A DNA stretch of 64,000 nucleotides from Ga0077555 sp046154645 (lineage in GTDB: Bacteria > Pseudomonadota > Alphaproteobacteria > Rhizobiales > Hyphomicrobiaceae), in contig JBJXDZ010000092.1 in NCBI GenBank assembly GCA_046154645.1, positions 43,713 to 107,712 of the forward strand, given 5' to 3'. Of this stretch, positions 58,682-64,000 are shown piece by piece (position 1 is the stretch's first letter; each line of letters opens with the position of its first letter). The translations under genes and the position numbers were made by a program. The notes under the pieces are model-generated. The model was not told where the DNA came from, did no database searches, and worked only from the letters and a program-made list of their open reading frames with translations.

Positions 58682-59452
58682 TCAGCGCATACGGCGCATG
58701 TCCCGCATCATGCGCTCGATGTCTTGCGGCGACGCCCCACCGCCGAATTGCGGCAAGTCACGAAGTTGGTTCTCAAGTTGCTGCGCGGCGCGACGCAAAT
58801 CGTCCGCCGAGCCGATCGGCCCGAAGTCGGGCATCCCCGCCGCCGGCGCCGACGGTATGGCCACACCGGCATCGCGCAGGCGTGCCGCGGCTTGCTCCGC
58901 TTCGGCCTGGATATGACGCATCATCTCGGGATCCGGTCCCGCGCCGCCGAACAGCGACCGCCAGAGTTCGCGAACGCCTTGCGATGGCTCCGGCGACCGC
59001 GCAATCGCCGGCTGCTCCGCGTCACCCGGCAGCTTCGGCAGGGGCCGGCGCGAAAACCCGCTGGCACCGACGGACAGCTCCGGAATCCCAACCAGACCCA
59101 TCAGCGAGGTCGGAACTTCGGTCGCCAGGCTGATCTCGATCGACTTCTTGTCCGAGGGAATCGCCATCTCAAATGGCAAATCCTTGAGGTCTTGCGGCAG
59201 GTTGGCGTTGAGCTGCGTGCGCACCAGCTTGGTCAGCCGATCGCGGTCCAGATCCAGATTGGTGCTCGCCGCCTGAGCCGCAGCCTCGGCCGCATGCGCA
59301 ATCTGGTCACGAACCTTCGAGGCACGCCCATAGTCGAGTGCCGTCGCCACAACGGCGATGACAGGGATCATGACGGCAGCGAAGATCACGGCGACGTTGC
59401 CGCGCTCGTTGGCTGCAAACTGCGCCCAGTTGACTGCAAGCCCGGCCCGCAT
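58682..59452 (-). CDS. TadE/TadG-like pilus-assembly protein
   Basis: A 256-residue protein with the TadE/G-like N-terminus: FAANERGNVAVIFAAVMIPVIAVVATALDYGRA, where the hydrophobic helix (about residues 19-40) is preceded by the ERGNVAVIFA pattern typical of TadG and related pseudopilins. The middle (about 45-130) is a mixed alpha/beta periplasmic part, and the C-terminal half is proline-, methionine- and glutamine-rich (DLRRAAQQLENQLRDLPQF), ending in MMRDMRRMR. TadG is usually a larger, von Willebrand-type protein; this one is short and may be only an orphan relative. It diverges from the threonine-dehydratase-like gene. A Flp pilin gene lies at the right edge. Confidence 0.75.
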   Translation of the reverse strand: MRAGLAVNWAQFAANERGNVAVIFAAVMIPVIAVVATALDYGRASKVRDQIAHAAEAAAQAASTNLDLDRDRLTKLVRTQLNANLPQDLKDLPFEMAIPSDKKSIEISLATEVPTSLMGLVGIPELSVGASGFSRRPLPKLPGDAEQPAIARSPEPSQGVRELWRSLFGGAGPDPEMMRHIQAEAEQAAARLRDAGVAIPSAPAAGMPDFGPIGSADDLRRAAQQLENQLRDLPQFGGGASPQDIERMMRDMRRMR

Positions 59453-59658
59453 GGCAAGTCACTCCCTCGATCGGCGATCCGAGCGAGGCTATGGCTGAGG
59501 GCCTTTCCGGACCGCCAAGGCGCATTGCCTCGGTGGTCAAAATCCGTCATTGCCGTCAAGAAAATATTGCCGCACGCGCCGAATTGGCAGGTCTTGGGGC
59601 AACCAAATCCATGCTATGGCAAGCGCGGCTTGTCCCGCACCCGACGGGGTTGAAAACG

Positions 59659-60627
59659 ATGTTCACACTCGCCGAACTCGAGAGCGCCGTTCAATTGGTG
59701 CATGCCCACATGACGCCGACGGCGCAGCATGTTTGGCCGCTGCTGGCCAGCCGGCTGGGCGTCGAGGTCGTGGTCAAGCACGAAAATCACACTCCGGCCG
59801 GTGCCTTCAAGGTTCGCGGTGGCATCGTCTACATCGACGAATTGAAGCGGCAAGGTATTGCTGGAGAAGGGATAATTACTGCCACCCGCGGCAACCATGG
59901 GCAATCGATCGCCCGCGCTGCGACCGCGGCCGGCATCAAGGCCACAATTGTGGTGCCAAAAGGAAACTCGGTCGAGAAGAACGCTGCGATGCGGGCTTTT
60001 GGCGCCGAGCTGATAGAGTACGGCTCCGACTTCGACGAGGCCAAGGCCGAAGCCCAGCGGCTGGCTGAGGTGCGCGGCCTTATCATGGTGCCCTCGTTCC
60101 ATCCGTCGCTGGTCATGGGCGTGGCCACCTACGCCGTCGAGATGTTTCGCGCCCATCCGGACCTCGCCGCGGTCTATGTGCCGATCGGGCTCGGGTCCGG
60201 CATTTGCGGCGTGATCAAGGCCCGCGATCTGTTGGGTCTCGACACTCAGGTTTATGGTGTCGTCGCCGAGAATGCGCCCGCTTATGCCTTGTCGTACGAG
60301 GCAGGCAGGCCGGTTCCGACCAACTCGGCCCGCACCTTCGCAGATGGCATGGCCGTGCGCGAGCCCCATCCCCAGGCTGTCGAGATCATCAAGGCCGGTG
60401 CGGCGGGCGTCATCCGCGTCGGCGAGGATGCGATCGCGGAAGCCATGCGCATGTTGTTCGAGGACACCCACAATGTGGCCGAGGGTGCCGGCGCCGCGCC
60501 GTTGGCGGCTCTGATCGCCGAGCGCCAGCTCTGGCAGGGGCGGAAGGCGGGGGTCGTGTTATCGGGCGGTAACATCGATCGGCCCCTTTATCGCCAGGTT
60601 CTGAGTGGAGAAACGCCCAAGGTCTGA
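59659..60627 (+). CDS. Threonine/serine dehydratase-like PLP enzyme
   Basis: A 322-residue fold-type II PLP enzyme. The cofactor lysine is Lys51 in TPAGAFKVRGG, the phosphate-binding glycine loop is VPIGLGSGICG, and TATRGNHGQSIARAA and the C-terminal VLSGGNIDRPLY are standard for catabolic threonine dehydratase and its relatives (serine dehydratase, hydroxyaspartate or hydroxyectoine-related dehydratases). The regulatory ACT domain of IlvA is absent, which favours a catabolic role. The ATG at 59659 is the family start; the open frame extends 56 codons further without family resemblance. Confidence 0.85.
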   Translation: MFTLAELESAVQLVHAHMTPTAQHVWPLLASRLGVEVVVKHENHTPAGAFKVRGGIVYIDELKRQGIAGEGIITATRGNHGQSIARAATAAGIKATIVVPKGNSVEKNAAMRAFGAELIEYGSDFDEAKAEAQRLAEVRGLIMVPSFHPSLVMGVATYAVEMFRAHPDLAAVYVPIGLGSGICGVIKARDLLGLDTQVYGVVAENAPAYALSYEAGRPVPTNSARTFADGMAVREPHPQAVEIIKAGAAGVIRVGEDAIAEAMRMLFEDTHNVAEGAGAAPLAALIAERQLWQGRKAGVVLSGGNIDRPLYRQVLSGETPKV

Positions 60628-60839
60628 GCCACCCGATCAGGGTGCCGCGGACGTTGGCGGGGTGGCGAAAATTCCAGATACCGCAGTCACATGGCCCAAC
60701 GTTGGCGATCGGCGCCGACGACAAATGTCACGGTTGATGCGCCGACCATGCCAGTGGTCAAGGTGTCCGCTTTGCTGATAGACTTACGGCCTTAAGGGAA
60801 TCACCGGCTCCCAGTGATGAGCCTCCAGGATCTCACCCG

Positions 60840-62642
60840 ATGCACAAGCGTCTGACACGCTTTGGACCGCTGGTCCGGCTCCTTGCTGGCGTATCGTTCT
60901 TGGCGCTGATGGCTCCGGCCGGCGCCTTGGCGCGCGGTGACAGGTTGCCGGAAGCACGGACCCTTCTCGGCAGCTACCTGGCCGGCCGCATTGCCCGCGG
61001 CCAGCACGATTCCGAGGCAGCCTCTCTCTACTACAGCCGAGCCTTGCAGCGCGATCCCGGCAACGAGGCGCTGATGGAGCAGTCGCTCATCATGGAAGCG
61101 ACAGAGGGCCGTATGGACGAGGCCATCCAGCTTTCCAAGCGGATCGCGGCGGTGCAGCCCACTCACCGCATGGCGCGGCTGGTGCTGGGCTTGGCCGATG
61201 CCAAGGTTGGGCGCTATGCGGAAGCCGACGACCACTTCAAGGCCTCGGCGTCCGGCATGATCGGCGAATTGACGGGAGCGTTGTCACGCGCCTGGATGCT
61301 GTCGGCTCGCGGCGACGTCAAGGGCGCCACGGACCTGCTGGATGGCGTCAAGCAGGCCGAATGGGCGCAGTTCTACACCCGCTACCACAAGGCGCTGATC
61401 CTCGATGCCGGCAACCGCCGCAGCGACGCGCGGGCCTTGCACGAGCGCATTTTCCGTACCGACAGCAAGAGCCTGCGCACCACCCTGGCCTACGCCCATC
61501 ATGCCTCGGCCGCCGGTGATCAGAAGCTGGCGCGCTCGATCCTGGACGAGCACAGCAAGAAGGCGGCCGGCAATCTGCATCCACTGGCCAAGGCGACGCA
61601 GGAGAGGCTGCGCGGTAACGACCGGCTCGGCCTGCTGGTCGAGCAACCGACTGACGGCCTGGCCGAGGTGTTCTACAATCTGGGCGAGTTGCTTTCGGGC
61701 GAAGGCAGCGTCAGTGTCGGCGCCATCTATCTGCAGCTGGCCCTCTATCTCAAGGGCGACGCGCCCTTGGCGCTGGCCGCGCTCGCCAACGTCTACGAGA
61801 CCACCAAGCGCTACGATGCGGCCATCACCGTCTATGACCGCGTACCGCTGAAGACACCCTTGGCAGCAGCCATCGATATCCGCAAGGCGTTGAACCTCAA
61901 TCAACTCGACAAGGTCGACGAGGCCAAGGCATTGCTCGAGCGGCAAGCGCAGGCCGACCCGACCGACATTCGCCCGCTGGAAGCGCTCGGCAACATCATG
62001 CGCGGCCGCAAGCGCTATCAGGAGGCGATTGACTACTATTCCCGCGCCATCACCATCATCGGCCCGAAGCCGGACAAGAAGCACTGGACCTTCTTTTACG
62101 CGCGCGGCACCTGCTACGAGCGTATCAAGCGATGGCCACAGGCCGAGGCTGATCTCCTGAAGGCGCTGCAGTTTGCGCCTGAGGAAGCGCTTGTGCTGAA
62201 TTATCTCGGCTATTCCTGGGTCGATCAGAATCGCAACCTGAAACAAGGCTTGGCGCTGATCGAGAAAGCCGTCAGCTTGAAGCCTGATGACGGCTACATC
62301 GTCGACAGTCTCGGCTGGGCGCACTATCGGCTCGGCAATTACAAGGAAGCGGTCAAGTATCTCGAGAAAGCCGTCGAGCTGAAGGCTGAGGATCCCGTTC
62401 TCAACGACCACCTGGGAGATGCATTCTGGCGGGTTGGGCGTGAGGTCGAAGCGCGCTTCCAATGGCAGCAAGCGCTGACCCTGAAGCCTGAGCCCGAGGA
62501 CGCCGAGAAGATCCAGCGCAAGCTCGACAAAGGTTTGCCGGCCAAGCCGCAAGCGCGCGTCGTCAAGAAGTCGAAGGAACCCGCCCGCGCCGAGACGCCG
62601 AAGAAGCAATCGAAGCTCGGCTCGCAGCGCCCCGTGGAATGA
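60840..62642 (+). CDS. TPR-repeat protein
   Basis: A 600-residue protein with a signal peptide (residues 1-32, LLAGVSFLALMAPAGALA) and roughly ten tetratricopeptide repeats, for example EAASLYYSRALQRDPGNEALMEQ and, near the C-terminus, LGNYKEAVKYLEKAVELKAEDP. The last 40 residues are a lysine-rich tail. TPR proteins of this size with a signal peptide act as periplasmic or membrane scaffolds in secretion, pilus or polymer export; nothing here tells which. The alginate system uses a TPR protein, AlgK, but this gene is 13 kb away and there is no lipobox, so the link is not made. ispE follows 98 bases downstream. Confidence 0.85.
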   Translation: MHKRLTRFGPLVRLLAGVSFLALMAPAGALARGDRLPEARTLLGSYLAGRIARGQHDSEAASLYYSRALQRDPGNEALMEQSLIMEATEGRMDEAIQLSKRIAAVQPTHRMARLVLGLADAKVGRYAEADDHFKASASGMIGELTGALSRAWMLSARGDVKGATDLLDGVKQAEWAQFYTRYHKALILDAGNRRSDARALHERIFRTDSKSLRTTLAYAHHASAAGDQKLARSILDEHSKKAAGNLHPLAKATQERLRGNDRLGLLVEQPTDGLAEVFYNLGELLSGEGSVSVGAIYLQLALYLKGDAPLALAALANVYETTKRYDAAITVYDRVPLKTPLAAAIDIRKALNLNQLDKVDEAKALLERQAQADPTDIRPLEALGNIMRGRKRYQEAIDYYSRAITIIGPKPDKKHWTFFYARGTCYERIKRWPQAEADLLKALQFAPEEALVLNYLGYSWVDQNRNLKQGLALIEKAVSLKPDDGYIVDSLGWAHYRLGNYKEAVKYLEKAVELKAEDPVLNDHLGDAFWRVGREVEARFQWQQALTLKPEPEDAEKIQRKLDKGLPAKPQARVVKKSKEPARAETPKKQSKLGSQRPVE

Positions 62643-62740
62643 CGCGCCCATTTGCTCGCCCCGCCCCGGCTCTCCAAGATTGCGTCCGCGCGTGCGTGTG
62701 GGAGCGGTTGGCATGATGCGTTTGCGCTGAAGTCAGAGGC

Positions 62741-63595
62741 ATGCTCGAAGAATTTGCGCCAGCCAAGGTGAACCTCACGCTCGTCGTGCACGGGTGTCGA
62801 CCGGACGGCTACCACGAGTTGGACAGCCTCGTCGTGTTCGCATCGGTGGGCGACCACCTGACATTCGAGCCCGGCGGCCCGTTGGCACTGACGACTTCTG
62901 GCGCATATGCCACCGCCATCACCGATGAGAATCTCGTTCTCAAGGCCGTTAGGCGCGCCGCAGCATTATCGCCGCATCTCGATGTCGGCCAGTTCACGCT
63001 GGCCAAGCAATTACCCGTTGCCGCCGGTCTCGGCGGCGGATCAGCCGATGCCGCAGCGGCGCTCCGCCTGTTGCGGCGCGCCAATCCAGAAGCAGCCGCC
63101 CGCATCGATTGGAAAGCCGTTGCAGCAGCGTGCGGCGCCGATGTGCCGGTCTGCCTTGCCGGCAAGGCGGCCCGCATGCAAGGCGTCGGCGAGACCGTCA
63201 CGCCGCTGGTGAGCCTGCCGCCCCTCGCCTGCGTCATCGCCAATCCGCGCGTAGCCTTATCGACGGCCGATGTCTTTCGCGCTCTCCGCGCGCCGCCTGT
63301 TGGCGCTGGCCTGCCGGTTTCGTTTCCGCATCGCTTTCGATCCAGCACCGATCTTGTTGCCTTCGTGCGCAGCGGTCGTAATGATCTCGAGCCGCCGGCC
63401 ATGGCGCTTTGCCCCGTGATCGGGGACGTGCTGCAGGCACTTTCCGCATGCGGCGATTGCCTCGTCGCCCGCATGTCGGGGAGCGGACCGAGTTGCTTTG
63501 CCGTGTTCTCTTCGGGCGCCAGTGCCGACCGCGCTGCCATGGCCTTGCGCCAGCAGCATCCGGATTGGTGGATCGCCGCGACAACGCTCGCCTAG
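62741..63595 (+). CDS. ispE: 4-diphosphocytidyl-2-C-methyl-D-erythritol kinase IspE
   Basis: IspE phosphorylates CDP-ME in the MEP isoprenoid pathway, the fourth step. The 284-residue GHMP kinase begins LEEFAPAKVNLTLVVHGCRPDGYHEL, has the ATP loop PVAAGLGGGSADAAAALR, the conserved CGADVPVCLAG, and the C-terminal SGSGPSCFAVFS. Length and motif order match the family. Its ATG is 98 bases past the TPR gene stop. ispH, the last gene of the same pathway, is at 11.3 kb. Confidence 0.95.
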   Translation: MLEEFAPAKVNLTLVVHGCRPDGYHELDSLVVFASVGDHLTFEPGGPLALTTSGAYATAITDENLVLKAVRRAAALSPHLDVGQFTLAKQLPVAAGLGGGSADAAAALRLLRRANPEAAARIDWKAVAAACGADVPVCLAGKAARMQGVGETVTPLVSLPPLACVIANPRVALSTADVFRALRAPPVGAGLPVSFPHRFRSSTDLVAFVRSGRNDLEPPAMALCPVIGDVLQALSACGDCLVARMSGSGPSCFAVFSSGASADRAAMALRQQHPDWWIAATTLA

Positions 63596-63886
63596 CGGCG
63601 CCATCGGCCCGGCTGTTGCCCGCAGTCGTCGTGGATGGACGGCCGCGAGCAATGCCAGCATTGGCCTTGGTTATTCAAATATAAAAACCTGTCTCAAAAA
63701 TGCGTTCAATATATTATTTACCTAGAATATCATCGTTGGCACCGTATCTCCATGCAAAATCATCGAATTAGTATTTTGTTGAGGGGCCAGGGGTACTTTC
63801 GGCCTCGGGTTCGGGAACAAGTGAACGAGATCATCTCACTCCTGAAACCGGTGCATGCGTAACCAAACAGTTGGGAGAGAGTAGCT
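63596..63886. promoter_or_regulatory. AT-rich upstream region of the Flp pilin gene
   Basis: The 291-base gap contains an AT-rich stretch at about 63675-63780, which is exceptional for this GC-rich window and is probably the promoter region of the pilin gene. No clear -35/-10 pair could be fixed. A short open frame through it has no ribosome site or family likeness. Confidence 0.45.
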
Positions 63887-64000
63887 ATGAAGACCCTTGC
63901 AAAGTTCGTGAAGTGCGAGTCGGGCGCCACGGCCATCGAGTACGGCCTGATCGCCGCCCTCATCGGCGTTGCCATCATCACCGTCGTGAACAACGTCGGC
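63887..64000 (+). CDS. Flp family type IVb pilin, cut at the right edge
   Basis: The first 38 codons read MKTLAKFVKCESGATAIEYG and then a hydrophobic helix (LIAALIGVAIITVV). This is the N-terminal signature of Flp/Fap pilins: a short leader cut before the conserved hydrophobic segment, with the processing-site Glu-Tyr (IEYGLIAA). Flp pilins are about 55-70 residues, so the last third lies beyond the window. GGGAGAGA precedes the ATG at 63887. In Hyphomicrobiales this gene usually opens the Cpa/Tad pilus locus. Confidence 0.92.
   Translation, partial: MKTLAKFVKCESGATAIEYGLIAALIGVAIITVVNNVG

Noticed and set aside
60840..62642. TPR protein as the missing AlgK
   Set aside because: It lacks a lipobox, lies 13 kb from the alg genes and next to ispE, and shows only generic TPR repeats.
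63635..63862. Small plus-strand open frame before the pilin gene
   Set aside because: It spans the AT-rich promoter region, has no ribosome site, and its translation resembles no family.

Overview
The window is GC-rich, densely coded DNA from an alphaproteobacterium, most likely of the order Hyphomicrobiales (Rhizobiales). The evidence is the lpxD-fabZ-lpxA-lpxI-lpxB order with LpxI (not LpxH), the ispH-thrB-rnhA operon, Omp25/31-type barrel proteins, the DUF952-pyrD pair, a DUF6460 membrane protein and a Flp pilin of the Cpa/Tad type. The genus cannot be fixed from sequence alone. I see no tRNA, rRNA, CRISPR array or insertion sequence.

Layout. 1-5 kb: lipid A operon on the minus strand (lpxB runs off the left edge), with an unusually long LpxI. 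5.2-7.3 kb: two outer-membrane barrel genes. 7.5-18.4 kb: housekeeping genes (parC, a CheY-like receiver, a lipoprotein, ispH-thrB-rnhA, rpsD), an RraA-like gene, an oxidoreductase-SelD fusion, and a small exported peptide with its own promoter and terminator. 18.5-21.1 kb: YqgE, then an arsR-like regulator with a flavoprotein that has a cysteine-rich tail, controlled by a clear palindrome. 21.1-29.4 kb: accessory catabolic genes (HyuB/HyuA hydantoinase/oxoprolinase subunits, an orphan peptide-type binding protein, an alpha/beta hydrolase, a GMC oxidoreductase). 29.5-35 kb: a divergent metallophosphoesterase, then two adjacent DUF262/DUF1524 (GmrSD-like) proteins beside an HTH/S24 regulator, a likely phage-defence locus. 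35-42.8 kb: DUF952, pyrD, a MATE exporter, DUF6460, the Lhr-type helicase with PdeM, and a radical SAM protein.

43-52 kb is the most interesting stretch. It holds an Alg44-like c-di-GMP receptor/copolymerase, an Alg8-like glycosyltransferase and an AlgD-type GDP-mannose dehydrogenase, closed by a strong terminator. These are the precursor enzyme and synthase core of alginate production without the other alginate genes. Two large RTX calcium-binding proteins follow, with matching C-termini, matching terminators and a shared upstream element. Together they look like a c-di-GMP-controlled, alginate-like polymer plus secreted matrix proteins.

52-64 kb: an orphan flavocytochrome c sulfide dehydrogenase flavoprotein, maeB, an ICMT-like methyltransferase, a D-cysteine desulfhydrase/racemase pair, a TadG-like protein, a threonine-dehydratase-like enzyme, a TPR protein, ispE, and the start of a Flp pilin gene that probably opens a pilus locus beyond the right edge.

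Start codons were chosen by reading Shine-Dalgarno sequences and family N-termini. All family calls are from recognition of motifs in the translations; no database search was run.
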